64,000 nucleotides of DNA from Rostratula benghalensis (GCA_013399305.1 VXAI01000087.1:1477675-1541674), one strand, 5' to 3'; shown: positions 11,755-24,600, counted from the stretch's first letter. Notes: generated from the sequence alone by a model not told the origin. Translations and numbers: made by a program.

Positions 11755-12978
11755 GGACCTTTGTGTAAGACCAATGAGAAATCAGATTTCCAATAGAGCT
11801 GAATCAAATGGCTTTGGCGCTACCTCTGCACACACAGTTTGTGAGGAGCCAGGCCACAGCCAGGATTTACACATTGAGAGGATGAAAAGGAGGGGAGGCC
11901 GGGGGGAAGGCAGGATGAACAGCTCCCCCCACCCTAACTCCTTCTTCTCCTCTGCTGCTGCTTTGTTCTGTCTGTAATCTTACCAGATGGCTAAGGCAGC
12001 CTAGAGAAGAGATTGCCCGAAACAGGCAGGTGATGAGGCTGGCAGCAGGGACTCCGGCAGCGATGGAAGGAACTGATACAGCTCTCTAACCCTTGCTGCT
12101 AGCAAAGTGCTCTGCTATTCTTCTTTTGCTCTTGGTTACATACCATTTCATGCCTTTCTGATGGCCAAGAGGGATGCTAGAAGCCAGATCCTCAGCTGGC
12201 ACAAGTGAGGATAGCCTCACTAACATCCCTAGAGCATGGCTGCTCTATGCTAGCTGCGGCTTTAATCCTTAATTTCAGCACACCCCAGCTCTGCTCTTCT
12301 CCTCACAGCTTCTCCTAAGAGTATGTGGGAATGCTTCTCTCTCAGAGCAGGGAGGACTTAGCCCTTTCCCACAGCTGTACCTGGCAGACAACGTGTTTTT
12401 CTCTCCACCTACACCAGGGTAACGCTACGGGCAAACAGTGGTGCAACAGAGCCCAAACTGGGTCATGGAGAGCATTCAGAGGTTCCCCAGAGATCTCTAG
12501 AGAGAATATTGACTATGCCAACACCACCCTCAAGAGCAGACTTGGCTGTTTTCCACCCTGTAAGTGCAGCCCCTGCCCGGGTTGAAGGTACGCATTCTGC
12601 AGCAGCTGCAGGGACCACGCTTGCCTCAGCTTGCTCCGTGGGCTAGGATGCTCCCAGGTGCCTTCAAACAGGCCAAGCAAGGGCAAGCTATTTGTGAGGC
12701 AGCTGTGTGGACTGAAAGTGGGTGGGATGTGGGGCAAAATATGCTCACAGCCACTCTGGGGTTGGTTTTCAAAGCCACCAGGTCTGTTCATGTTCAGCGG
12801 TCCTTTGTAATCCAGATCAAAAACATGGCATTGCCAGGAAAGGTTGAAGCAGCTCATTCTCCATTTCCGTGGCAGCTCCCAGCAATTTGGTGTGAAGAAT
12901 TAGCCCTTTAAGAAAAACAAAACCTGTCGGATATTTAATTCCATGCAATATATAATCTGACCCTGCTCTCATAAATGT
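11755..12978. other. Non-genic stretch with a weak exon-like interval
   Basis: No gene is recognised. The interval 12309-12418 follows a tcttctcctcacag and precedes GGTAACG. It stays open in one frame (LLLRVCGNASLSEQGG...) but has low-complexity S/P/L composition and no homology I can name. An overlapping antisense frame at 12513-12857 is also open. I consider both chance. Confidence 0.5.
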
Positions 12979-13337
12979 CGGGGGAGACCTTATAGCAGCT
13001 TTCCACTACCTGAAGGGAGCCTATGGAAAAGCTGGAGAGGGACTCTTTGTCAGGAAAGGGAGTGATAGGATGAGGGGTAATGTTTTTAAATTGAAAGATG
13101 GGAGATTTAGATCAGATATTAGGAAGAAATTCTTTTCTGTGAGGGTGGTGAGGCACTGGAAGGGGTTGCCCAGAGAAGCTGTGGCTGCCCCATCCCTTGA
13201 GGTGTTCAAGGTCAGGCTGGATGGGGCTTTGAGCAACCTGGTCTGGTGGGAGGTGTCCCTGCCCATGGCAGGGGGGTTGGAACTGGATGATCTTGAAGGT
13301 CCCTTCCAACTCTAACCATTTTATGATTCTATGATTC
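12979..13337 (+). mobile_element. CR1 LINE 3' fragment, 5'-truncated
   Basis: Sense-strand CR1 3' end. It starts at ggggagaccttatagcagct and continues through ctacctgaagggagcctat, ggactctttgtcaggaaagg, ggtgaggcactggaaggggt and tgcccagagaagctgtggct. Then come ggtgttcaaggtcaggctgg and ggaactggatgatcttgaag, and it ends with the octamer-type tail ttatgattctatgattc. Roughly 360 bp of the last part of the element is kept. It looks young, with only small substitutions relative to the copies at 26199 and 39901. Overlapping frames on both strands are by-products of the repeat. Confidence 0.97.
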
Positions 13338-16300
13338 AGTAGTGAAAATACTGTCAACTTGACTGTCAGCAGAACTAGCTCCTATTACTGCACCGATGCA
13401 AAATAGTTTCCAGTTGTTGTAAAAAGACCCAATTTTGTCAGTTCTCTAATATTATTTTGGTTTGTGGATCATAACAACTTAAATTAAAGTACATTTAAAG
13501 TTCTCATATTCACCCACAATGAACTAAACAACAATAGAAAGCTCATCTTTGTAGTTGAAAAAATAAACAGAAAGCCACAGAACAAAAGCTGAAATACCAT
13601 AAAAATAAGGTTGGCATATTTTTCATAGCTAAGCTTATAGGCAGTATAAATATCTTTTGTCTGATTTTTTTTTTTTCTGGAGAATTAACCATTGAATAAA
13701 AAAATGAAAGAACAATTATTCTACAATTTCTTTTCTTAATCCTTATCATAATTATCTTTTAATCCTTTTAAAAACTGTTTTTTTGAATTGTATCAATTTC
13801 TTGTTCTATATCATTGCCAAACAATGCTAAGACTTCTTGTATACCTTTTAAAAGTGGAAGCACTTCCACTCGGAAAGTAGGAGTGTTTATTTGAACCAAT
13901 AACTCCTGAAAAAAGATAAAGTTTGAACAGACATCTCATACAGGAGTTTTTTGTCTGGGAGTTTAAGAACTTTCTTCTACAAATGTAGTGATCAGGATGG
14001 GAAGATCATTACCTCCTTTTTTGACCTCTATCACGTGCCATATTTGAGTCTTACCCATGGTCTCCTTGAAGTGGGAACTACCAGACCTTCTACAGAAGGA
14101 AGCTAAAGGTCTTAAAGGAAACGTGACTGACTTCCAAAAGGCCAGAAATACGAAAACTTTTCTGACACATCTCCTCAATCTGGCCAGTATTATGCAAATC
14201 TTTCAAGCGTTGGCCGTGGAGTTAAGTTGCCCAGGGAACATGAGAAACAAAGCAAGAGGCTGGCAACTTGTCATCACCAGAAGCAGAAGAACAGGAATGT
14301 TATCATCACATCTGGAGGTATCGAATCACCACCAGGTGCTGAATCAGACATCTGCAACCTGCAAGAACCACCTGGAAGAGAGGACATGCAGGTGGTGGGG
14401 TAGGAAACCAATAAATGCTGTTGATCTCTGATGGGGCAAACCTCAGAAAATCCCATAAGGGCTTCTCAGCTGGTCCCAGTCAAGACATACAATGCAGACA
14501 GTTGCCTCTGCAATGCCAGCCCAGTGGGACTGGCGGTGCTTGTGGCTCTTGGAGGCACAAGTAGATCCCACATTGGTTCTCTGCTTTCCAGAAGTGAAGA
14601 GCATCATCACAGTAATAAAGGAAACTTATGTGGGGCATCCCAAACTGGTGTATTTGGTGGGGATCTACAACGGTGACATTATTTTCACCTAAAGCACTGT
14701 CCATTAAGGACATCATGGCCACTTTTTAGACCATTACAGATCATGATGAGGCTCTCAGAAAGGTTATAGCCTCTGCTTGCAAGTGGTGAAATAAAGAGGT
14801 GTTGGTGTTGCTGAGCATTTGTTAAAGTGCTTCTAATCTTACACGATCTTAAGCTTTCTATATGATGTGCAGTGAAACTGCATTATCATGCACCCCTTTC
14901 TCTCGGGATGTACTGGCTAGACTCCACTGGCCACTAGCAACATTTCCTGAGTTTCCAGAAATGATGGATGATTTCTTAATGCAGAAGTACCTTGGCTTCA
15001 CTGCAGTCACAAAAGCAGATTAAATTAGTATTGACCTCCATCGCTGCAGTAGCCACGCGGGTATCAGTAGGACGCATGACAACGCCACATACCCTTTCTC
15101 ATTCTGCTTGATGGAGATGAGATCACCACTGACCTAAAAATTGGCAGCTGCCCCTGCACCAGTGAAAGCAGCCTGGTTTCACTGACCTTGTGAAGAACGT
15201 AACAACATCCATCATATATATTTGGAACTTCAAAAGGGAGAGGTTTCCAAAAACTCAAACCTTTTCCTGATGTAACTGATTTGCAGCATGGGAAGCATTA
15301 GCTCAAGCTGAGAATTGTTCCATGCCATCCTGTTGGCGTCCCTCAGCCTTAGTTCTGCACTCACACGGGGAAGTTGTGTTGCTGGAAAGATTTCCAGACT
15401 GAAAGAAAAGGAGGACAGCGAAGCTAACAACTGTAAATAATGCACAGTGGTGTGGAGAGCTAAAAGAATCGCTCACTTAGTGTGGGATTAAATGGCTAAA
15501 GTCAATAAGAAGGTATATTTGTCATATTAGGAATAAAAAAATTCACAGGTCAGGTAAGGTTCTGCTGCTACTTGCAAATGGTGGATGTGTAAATAGGATC
15601 TCAAAAAGGCAGACATTTTCAAAGATATTTTTATGCTGTAGATGGAGTGGAGAGGGAGGATGTGCCCAGCTCAGATAAAGCTATAGCCAGAAGTGGAAAC
15701 CTCTCACCTACAGAAGAAAATGCATGAAGCAGCATCAGCTAAAGATCAAAATTTTCAAATCAGCCTGGTCAGATTATGCATAGCCAAGAGGCTGAAAGGA
15801 GTGAGTCAGGGTGCTCAGAGCTTGAAACAACTGAGATACTTAGATAAGGAATGAGTGGGGTGACTCAGGGAAGCATGAGACCTTGATGAAGATCTTGGTC
15901 AAAATAATAATACAATGAATTTAGGACTCTACAAACAATAAACACAGCTCTAGTTAGATCTCAAATTATAGCAAATGTCAGTCAGTATGGCTTCAGGGAT
16001 GGCATGTCTCATCATACAAACCTTTTGCCCTCTTTTAAGAGCATTACTGGCCTGCAGATCTGCATCAATATATACACTTATACTTCTCAAAGTCATTTAA
16101 CTTAATACTGCATTATCTTTTGATTGAAAAACTTGCACGGAATGAGGAGCACTTTCTTGGAAAGCCACACTGAACAGAAGGACACGAGGGTCATTGCAAA
16201 TAATTTACCCAACCACAAGCACTTAACGCGATGCCGTGGGAAAAATTGGCCAGTGCAACCCATAGATGTATAATAAGGGAATATGAAGGAAAAGAAGGAA

Positions 16301-16339
16301 AGTGATTTTGAATTAATGGCTGCTATTACGATACTTTGT
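13338..16339. other. Non-genic stretch with unexplained semi-open region
   Basis: 13340-13960 is very AT-rich and empty. 13960-14722 contains several 60-124 codon frames on both strands, the longest being 14057-14431 on the + strand, with no recognised domain. Around 15064-15445 short frames recur on both strands. I tried to read 14.0-15.5 kb as a frameshifted retrocopy, but no protein emerged and no poly-A tail or target duplication is visible. 15.5-16.3 kb is AT-rich and may contain older LINE sequence continuous with the relic that follows. Confidence 0.5.
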
Positions 16340-16690
16340 CCACTACCCATTTTCATGCTTCAAGAAAGATTTGAAATACTGCAGAGAATTCAAAGGAGAG
16401 CTACAAAAATGACCCAGGGGCTGGAAGGCAAACCCCAAAGATAAGGCTTATGCAGGCTGTGAGGTGACTTGCTATGTGTTTATAGATATTTATACAGATA
16501 AATGAGATCCAGGGCAATGTTTTAATGTTGTATATAAAAACGAGACACGATCCAGTAGCTGTAAGCTGAAGTGAAATGAATTCAAGCTTGACATAGAACC
16601 AGTTTCCTAGCAATGATGGTAAAGGAATATTGAAATAGCTTACTGTAATGGTGGTGGTCTTGACATTGCTTTGTGTCTTTAGGCGGACAT
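16340..16690 (+). mobile_element. Ancient CR1/L3-like LINE relic
   Basis: Motifs match old amniote CR1-group LINEs in order: catgcttcaagaaagatttg, gagaattcaaaggagagcta, caaaaatgacccaggggctg, and later attcaagcttgacatagaac followed by cagtttcctagcaatgatgg and gtaatggtggtggtc. These parallel the usual 'ttcaagaaagatgtgga / agagagtccagaggagagc / aacaaaaatgat' blocks and the 'tttctaacagtgagggt... ggtggt' 3' block. Divergence is heavy, with an AT-rich middle at 16470-16550. The limits are approximate. It is clearly a different and much older lineage than the young CR1 copies nearby. Confidence 0.6.
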
Positions 16691-18888
16691 CAGTTGCCTT
16701 TCTGAATGATGTGTCTTTATCTCATTACTTTCAGAAAGTCTGCGATGATACAACCATCTCTGGCTTTGGAAAGGAGGAGGCTGAGCCCTGCACCTGCGAC
16801 TGATCTACACTGTCATGGAGAGAGGGCCAGGAGGGACCGGGGCTCTCGGGTGACACAAAGGGTTGAGAGCCAGGTCTGGAACTCGAAGCTGTGCAGCAGA
16901 GGCAGATGTTTGCTGCTGGGCCCCTGATTGTTTCCTTTCCACAGTGGTGGCCACGGTTACTGGGGGAAACTGGTATTTCTCCCGTGTTGGGCCTGTGGCT
17001 GAGAGTCCCATGCCTTAGTTTAAGTATTTAGACCTTATCTTGCTCAGATTATTTAGGCTACACAAGGCTCATATATTGGACAAAAATATTCTTACTATAA
17101 GGAATTGTAAGAAGAGAAACAAAGGCAGCTGCTAAGTGTTGATAAACTTTTTGGGAAGAAGGGTTTTTTAAAAAAGAAGGTTTGAGAACCATGGGTAAAG
17201 CATGGACCTGCCTGATTCAGACCAGGGAACACCGTGGTTTTCACAAAATGATCTGAGGGCCATCTGTGCCAGCCAAGCCTCAGTTTTATGCTACAACGAA
17301 GCTGATACAGCCAATGCCTCTCAAAAGTCCTGCCACCTCTGAACCACCTTTGTGGTTCCATGCCCCCTTGCATCCCTACCAAGGGTGGTTTGCTGATCTG
17401 GCTCTGCAGTGACCTGGCTGGGGCAGAAACCCATCATGAAACTAATCCCAAAAAAACACGTGACCTCCTGCCTGCTGGTTCATCTCCTGCACTGGAGGAC
17501 CCTGGCCTGATATGAATGCCAGTGTCCTGGAAGAAAGAGGACATGAGTAATTCATGGAAATGACAATGAGGTGGAGGATGACCCACTTTGATGATGGCTT
17601 GTCTTATGTGTGATGTCAGGTTGTGCTGAAAAGCAACCTGAGTTCATCCATGCCACCTACTAACTTCAGGAGGGGACCTTCCTGTCACAGGGAAGACTTT
17701 CACGGCCCACAGTTCAAGCAAGGTTGAGAACAACTGAAGCAGGGGATGTCTTCCTGTCCTTTTCAGTTTGACTTGTATTGCTTCTGTCTTTATAACAGAA
17801 AAAAGTCAGCCAAGAGAAGGTTCATGAGAACAGAGGCAAGGACCAGTTATGACAGTGTTTAGCCCCAGCTGTTGGAAATAGTACCAAATACCATTTGCCC
17901 CAGTCCCCATTGACCAGTGTGTTGTGGACAGTGGTGTCTCTGTTAGCTGGGTTCCTCAGGGATACCTCTGAACAGCTCTGCTTTCTTCTGTTATTTCTGT
18001 GTTTCAGTGATGCTTGTATTCCATATATAGTGAAAAAAAACCCCCTTTTCTAAATTAAAATAACCATTAGACAGTTTGTTATACAAATGACCTGTGTTTT
18101 TACAGAGAGCACACTCTAGTGCTGAGGTGGCCAGATTATTTTAAAAAAAAAAGATGAAAGAAATATCAAAAGTTCAGATTAATACCTACAAACAACATGG
18201 TATAGTTATTTACTAAAGATTGACAGGATCTAAAAATAAGAATAACAATCTTTTTGCCCGGCTACCAAGTTTAGAATCTATTATCTCTTTGGACAATTGA
18301 TGTAAAACAGTTTTTTCTTCCCCTGTTCAAGGAGTGTGTGTGTGTTTTGAGTCTAGGTGTATATACAGATTAGGTCAGGAGAGGACTTAATGCTGCTAGC
18401 AGACATAGAGGCTATCAGATACAGCCACAATTGGATCTGCTCTGTTTGTCAGCAGTACTCATATATACATAAATGCACAAAGACACCTTACTCTGAGACA
18501 TTTTTCTACCGGGATCATAAATTTATATTAGGGGACTTTTATTATAGTCTGCTTTTCTTGGCTTGAAAATATCAGTGTATAATTTAATCCTCCCCTCTTG
18601 CTGCCTCTCTTTTCTGTTCCTCCCCTGAAGAGAAGGAGCTTGAAGTTAAGTAGAGGCCAGAAGATGCCCCGAGGAAAGCACGGTCCCCTATAAATAGGAA
18701 ATGAAACAGAAAGCTACAATCATGAAAGAAGGGGTTTGGAACGTTTTTAATAACAATTCTTCAAAAGGTGTCTTGTGAACGCTCAACACAATTTAATCCT
18801 CGAGCGTTTAAGCGCTCCTGAAACATTACATCTTCTAAAGGGGGGAAAAAACCCCAAATCTTTCTTCTCTTGCATTTCTAAACACCAT
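16691..18888. other. Non-genic stretch, no gene seen
   Basis: Unique sequence with scattered short frames, a GTGTGTGTGT run near 18334 and short A-runs at 18028 and 18142. 18560-18720 is purine-rich. No repeat family, RNA gene or coding region is recognised. Confidence 0.55.
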
Positions 18889-18901
18889 GGGGGGGGGGGG
18901 G
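18889..18901 (+). repeat. Poly-G run, 13 bp
   Basis: Thirteen consecutive G follow aacaccat. Together with the GGGG at 18839-18845 this is a locally G-rich strand. Long G runs are rare in this window; the only comparable run is the poly-C at 24601. Such runs are prone to sequencing error and slippage. Confidence 0.9.
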
Positions 18902-21900
18902 TTTAGCAGTACATTTTCTTGCAAAGCCAGTACATGAGAAAGGGAAAGCAGTCCCCACCCTTTGCAAAAGCAGGTACAGTTGGGGCTTGGTGTGGTTTGC
19001 ACTGACACTGTCCCATGCTGCTTGAAGCTGTTATTAAGTGTTCCCTTCCTAAAGTCAGTCCGAGGAGCCAGTGGACATTAACTGCCCATCTACAAAGGGC
19101 TGACCGGGAGGCTGGTGCAAGGCAAATGTTGCAGGTTTGGCTGTTTTACAATTTGCTGGTTAAGCTGCATAGCCACATTTTGCCTCCAGATACGACCAGA
19201 CTTGCTGAGTAAAGGCTCGCTGTCTGAAAAAATCACCTTCTAACCCTGGTCTTGCTGCTCTCCCAAGGACAGCACATGCTGGGTTTGAGGTCAGGAAGGC
19301 CAGTGGACTACAGTGGCTTCCCCAGCCCTGAGGTGGCCAAGGATCTGCAGAGGGAATTGTCCTGGAAGCTGGACTCTGGACTCCTCTGGAATCCTCTGAA
19401 CTCCTCTGGACTCCCAGCTCTGCAATGTTACAGGAAAGCAAAACTCTGCAGGAAAGGCACACATTGAAATGTCCAAGTGAAGAAAGACACTCTGCAGCGC
19501 AGGAAGCAAGCATGTACTGGTCAAGGAATTAGATTACTCAAGGTGGTGACTCACCCAGTAACTATTCGGTGTTTGTGGTTAAAAGAGAAGCCTTTGCCAG
19601 AGAATGACTAAAATCCATTGGCACAGGCTCTAAAGGAATCATGACTGGGCCTAAATGACTGTGTACGCAAGTGAATTATTTTTCCGCCCCTTTCCACTGA
19701 AGCAAGGCAGAGGATAAAAAAAAAATAAAAAAATACAGCATCCCTGTTTACGTAGGTTATTACAGTGCTGGAGTCGCCTCAGGGGGCCTTTCCCGCAGCC
19801 GCTGTCGCTGGGGCCAGGTTCAGGCTTACATTTCCCTGTTCAGGCTGGGCTGTGATTTTTGTGTTCATTTTCAAGGCTTGAGTTGGCAGCATACAGCTAG
19901 CTCCGGGGCATTCATTCCTGCTTGTCTGAATGGTATAGAGGAGGAGAAAGAACAAATTCCAGGATCTCGCAGTTTTGCCACAAAAATGAAAAACAGAATG
20001 ACTGGCTTTCGCAGGCAGCACCGGGGTAATCTGGGACTAATCTCAGCTCGATGGCTGCAAGCTGCTGAGCCTGGCAGTGGCTTGTCGCTCAGCATCTGGC
20101 AGGATCTAACCAAAGCCATCTCAAGTAACTCAGAGAAAGTGTGCTGCTAATGTATGCAAAAAGCCAGGAGGACAGAAGAGAGAGATGAGACGCCCATTTT
20201 TCTTCCCCCAGGTCTCCAAAATTGTTTTCAAGTTACCATTTTCTTTGTTTAATTCTGAGATCCCCAGTGCCCTGGTTTGTTTTTTTTTCCTCCCTACAGC
20301 CTAGCAAACCCTATTTACTGTCTTTGTCAAAGGTCAGTGAGATATTTCAGTGGCAAGGGCTGTCAGCAAACATGCTTAGAGGAACCTGAGAGTATTTGGT
20401 TGCTTTTGTCAGTTTTTTGTGGCTGTAAGGGAACTATGCAATAAGGCTATAGCCTGGCATGCACAGATGTGTGTTTCCCTCCAGTAAAGGTTAAAGCACA
20501 GCCCTGGCATAATTCAGAAAAGCCTTCCCACACCTGCTTTTCATTTCCTTTTGCTATTTCTGGTAATGAAAATTGGAAGTGTGCTGCAGATTTGGGGTGT
20601 AGAAGGCCATTTTCTTTTTTCTTAAAGGCAAGCTTGGGACTAAATAAATGTTTAAGACTCAAAAGGATGAAACCAGAGAATTTGTGGAAGGAGGGAATAA
20701 AAGGAGAAAAAGTTTGCTCTGGGTTATTATTTTTTACTACCAGTCCAGCTGGGAAACTCAAGTTGCTTCTTTTTGAACCTCCACTGTTTTTACACCAGAA
20801 AATCCACTACTTGCTGGAGCTGCCCCTTTTTTAGGGTTTATCGTGGAAACAACAGAACTGCAGTCTGTTTTACAACAAGCCTTTGAGCTTCCTGTAGAAA
20901 CAAATTCCTTTCCAGCACTTTCTTCCCCTGCTCGCCAGTCAGCCTTTTGTTCTCTGTCTTTTCAAAGCTTGGCTGTGCTGCCTGAAGGAAAGGGGCTGGC
21001 CTGGCCAAATGCACTTTTTTTGCTCCCCCCTCAACTGCTACTGGGCATCCCCAGTGGATGCTGGCAGCAATTAGGGTGCTCTAAGTCCTCGGGGAGATCC
21101 TTGTTCATGTCTCCCTTTCCGCTGTCGTCACTTGGCTTCAGCAGAACCTTTGGGGTGTGTTCTGTTTTTCTGGGTAGGATTTCTCAAACCTACCCACCCC
21201 CCACCCAACGAGGAAGAGCAGCACCAAATTCCCACTGGCACTGGCAAAATAAGATGCTGCCTTGATGGCTTTTGTAAACAGTGCAGACAAAACCCCCAGA
21301 GCAACACTCCTATCTCACCTGAGTGTTCCCCTAGAACATGCAAAGCCCAGGCTTCACTCTTGTACTGCCTCATTTGGAGAAACCGCTTTGAATGCTTGCA
21401 TCCCATGGGATCCCACCTCCCACAACAGGATAATGGGCTGTAACAACTGGAATATCTTTAATGGAGGAGGTTAAGATCCATCCACAGTGGTCACAGTTTG
21501 ACAGCGAGGGCAGCCTGTGAACGCAGTGGGTGTCCTGGACTCATGGTCTGCTCCCACCAGCTGTGTGGGGCTGCCAGCACAGCTGCTCTCCCCAGACGGT
21601 GCTCTCTTTGTGGGCTAATGGGTGTACAAAGCAGGGACAGGGCAGGATAAGCTCTTTGACTCCTGCAAGAAGTGCCTGGGCAAGTTTTGGCAGACAGCTC
21701 CAGGCGAGAATGCCAGGATGTAGCCATCTTCGAGGGGCTGTGCCTGGTCACTGTCAGGCTCTCCATCCTCTGCGTTGCAGCCTGTGGAGAACTTGGGTCT
21801 CCTCTTTTCCATGCGGTGCTTTTGCTTCTCCAGAGTTCTTTTTGGTCAAATGATAGTGATGTGATGATGTCTGTGTCTGTAAGTGCCATTAATACATGCA

Positions 21901-22843
21901 GGCGTGCAGATTTGAGTCTTTTGTTTTGAGGTACGGACAAAATGATCTCCAGAGGTCTCTGTGTGACTCCCCCTCTGTGTGTGGAATTTTATATATGGAG
22001 TGACACTCCTGCCCTTCCCATTTCCCCCACTTTTAAATCCTTTTCTCTGCCTCTCCATGCTTTTGCACTCCATTAAGGTTATTAGCTTATTAGCAGACAC
22101 TGAGGAAGAGCGTGGTTTGGCCTACCCACTCTGAAAGCATCTCATCTAAATGGCAACTTTACAGGCAGGATCCAAACCCTGCAAGTTAGTATAGTGTTTT
22201 CTAGACACTGCACGTTCTCTTTTAGCATTCATAAAGCAGACTGACTGCATCACTTTATCTCTCACGGCTCGGGAAAGGAATCTCTGCGCTTGCTAATATA
22301 CTTATTTTAACATGTAGGACAGAATCTCAATTGCTGCATACAAAGAGTGAAACTGAAGATGACGGGCCTTGAAAAAATGAGCAGGATCTGGTCCTGAGTT
22401 AAGAGCAGCACTGCACTTAGCTCCAGGGAAAGCAGGAAGGATGCAGAAAAGTGATCTCCACTGAGGCATTCCTTTACTATGGGTTTTGTATCTCATCTTT
22501 ATTCTCCGTCAGGGTTTCCTCCACCTCCTGTAAACCACAGCGGATCATGTGGGCTCCTTTCAAAGAAACATGCAATTGTTAATGGCTATATGCAATGCAT
22601 AAAGAAATGTAATAGATGAAGCTTTTGACTTTGGCAGTATCAAATTGTCCTGATTGACCTGTGGCCTCGTATTTTATTTTATTTTTTTTAATAATACATG
22701 CAGGAGGTGCTCCAGCGTCCCTCATCACCGTAACCATTCAGACTTAAAGCAACAACCCCATCCTTTCTGTCTTTGGCACTGTTTGCTGATTAACCATCTG
22801 CTGTCGTCAAAGTCCCAGTGAAGACACACGTGCTCTGCTGCAG
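18902..22843. other. Non-genic stretch, several medium frames but no gene recognised
   Basis: Frames of 100-149 codons occur on both strands over the same DNA (for example 20447-20834, 20843-21265 and 21491-21940), as expected in moderately GC-rich noncoding sequence. None has a domain, signal peptide or helix pattern I recognise. A short 10 bp minisatellite lies at 19371-19414. No transposon was recognised. Confidence 0.5.
19371..19414. repeat. 10 bp minisatellite, about four imperfect units
   Basis: Successive units read ggactctgga, ctcctctgga, atcctctgaa, ctcctctgga and then ctcccagctc. The core ctcctctgga recurs with one or two changes. It is a short variable-number-type repeat. Confidence 0.85.
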
Positions 22844-22980
22844 TGCTGACTGAGCGGGCGGTGTTTGGCAATACCAAAGCATGGAAATACCCAAACCAGC
22901 TTCTGTACAAAGACTCGAGCCCCAGGCAGATTTTTCCCAGAAAACCGAAGCAAGTGCCCAGAACTCCAGGTGCTGCAAAG
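22844..22980 (+). CDS. Candidate exon (weak), unknown product
   Basis: A CAG preceded by acacacgtgctctgctg borders a 137 bp interval that ends AAAG|GTGATG. In the frame that starts with two split-codon bases, it is open throughout. It encodes a basic, proline-rich stretch (LTERAVFGNTKAWKYPNQ at the start, PRKPKQVPRTPGAAK at the end). The composition is more protein-like than neighbouring frames. The polypyrimidine tract is short and the donor is non-ideal. Its end phase (0) does not fit the start phase of the next candidate at 27604. No protein family is recognised. Chance is the leading alternative. Confidence 0.15.
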
Positions 22981-23109
22981 GTGATGGGCACAGCCACTTC
23001 TTGCCTTGGCTGCACTTCCCAGACAAAATGCTTTCTTCACGGGTGTCCCATATGATTATTCTCGCTTTGGCTCAAACTTCCTTGAGTGTTCCTGGGGTAT
23101 CACATCAAT

Positions 23110-23305
23110 AATTCCAGGGATGGGGCATCCACAACTTCTCTGGGCAACCTTTTCCAGTGTCTCACTATCCTCACAGGAAAAAAGTTCTTTGTGGTACCTA
23201 ATCTAAATCTCCAGAGCTGGACAGAATACTGCAGGTGGGGGTCTCATGAGTGCCGAGTAGAGGGGTGGAATCACCTCCTGTGACCTGATGGCCATGCTTC
23301 TTATA
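23110..23305 (-). mobile_element. CR1 LINE fragment lacking its 3' tail, minus strand
   Basis: Reverse-complement CR1. The cagggatggggcatccacaa block is followed by cttctctgggcaacctttt, then ggtacctaatctaaatct. The next blocks are gctggacagaatactgcagg, gtctcatgagtgccgagtag, aggggtggaatcacctcctg and gacctgatggccatgcttct. The last four lie further 5' in CR1 and are absent from the other short copies. The 3'-most 100 bp of the element is missing or degraded, unlike the other young copies. Confidence 0.88.
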
Positions 23306-24600
23306 AATAATCATATAAATGATGTGCTATTGCCTGCCTTGAATTTTTTAGGAGGAAAGATTACTGGACAGTCAGGAATGGCACTTAGTCAGGAACACTT
23401 GTTTGTGCCAATGAAGAAGCAAAAGTGCTGTGTTTGAAAGAGAGCTGACCTCCTACAGCAGAGGGTTGCTGCTCCTTTGCCTCAGGTGCTTCTTGGTTTT
23501 AATTTGCCATGTTGCAAAATTTTTTTATTTTCTACAGGAAAATAGCTGCCATTTGACCTAGTGATGCTAGTCTAGGCAGAATAATAATAACACCACCACA
23601 TCCAGTGCATCATGATAATATATTGTGTAAAGAATCTCTATCAAAGGAGAGCCTAAAGAAGAGCATCTACTCACTCATGTTTCTGACTATGTACCACACA
23701 CTCAGCTTTGAAAGATTAATCTGTTGATGAGACGTATGGATGCTTCACTTGAGGACCTCCGTTGGCCTGTGTGATCTCCACTGAGGAGATAAGTTAAGGA
23801 GTTAAGGAGATAAGGAGGTCTGTGCCCCTCTGGCAGGGTGCAGAGGGCACCACCCCCTCCTGACTCTGTGTGGGCAATGACTTTTTTTGGGTCCCAAATC
23901 CATATCAAGAACATGGCCCACACCTGGACAGGGCTCTGTTTCATGCATCCCCTCTGGTGTCAGTGGCCTTTCCGGCTGAAGGATTAAGCAGGGTTCAGGG
24001 CAGCCTGCTTAAATATCCACATTTCAGGACCAAAGGCCCTAAACCACTTTCCGTGTGGGGCTGACCCAGGATGCAGCCTGCTTTGGATTGATCTGCGCCA
24101 TAATGATGTGCAGAAAAATAATGTAACAAATTGGGACAGGAAGGGGATGCTTTCCCCACACCTGATATTTCTGGGAGAACTCTAGAAAAAAGAGCATCAC
24201 CTTGTCCTTGGAAACCTGGCTCAGGCGCAGGATTTAGCCCCTCTACTGAAAGTGTATCTGATGCCCCCTTTTCACTTTCTAGCTAGCTCTTAACAAAATA
24301 TCTGCTGCACTTTGGATCTCTACCTAATTAGTAGAGAACTTCTCCCCAAATCAAGAAAACAGAAAGCAAAAGAAACCAATAATGTGACCCCTGTAATTCG
24401 AGAACAGCAAAAAATATCACCATGAAGCTGTTAGCTAGAGACAGAGCCCCAGAACACATGATGGGATGAAAAAAAGCATGGTGAAAGCTTAACAAGCTCC
24501 CTGAAGCTACAGAAACAGGCTCACAAATTTTAAACAATCCGCCAGCATCCCAGGAGCTCCTGTTTGGGACCAGTGCTTTACTTTGCAATCTGGTTAAACA

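Noticed and set aside
12309..12418. 110 bp splice-bordered open interval
   Set aside because: Low-complexity S/P/L peptide, a strongly open antisense strand, and no phase or protein support.
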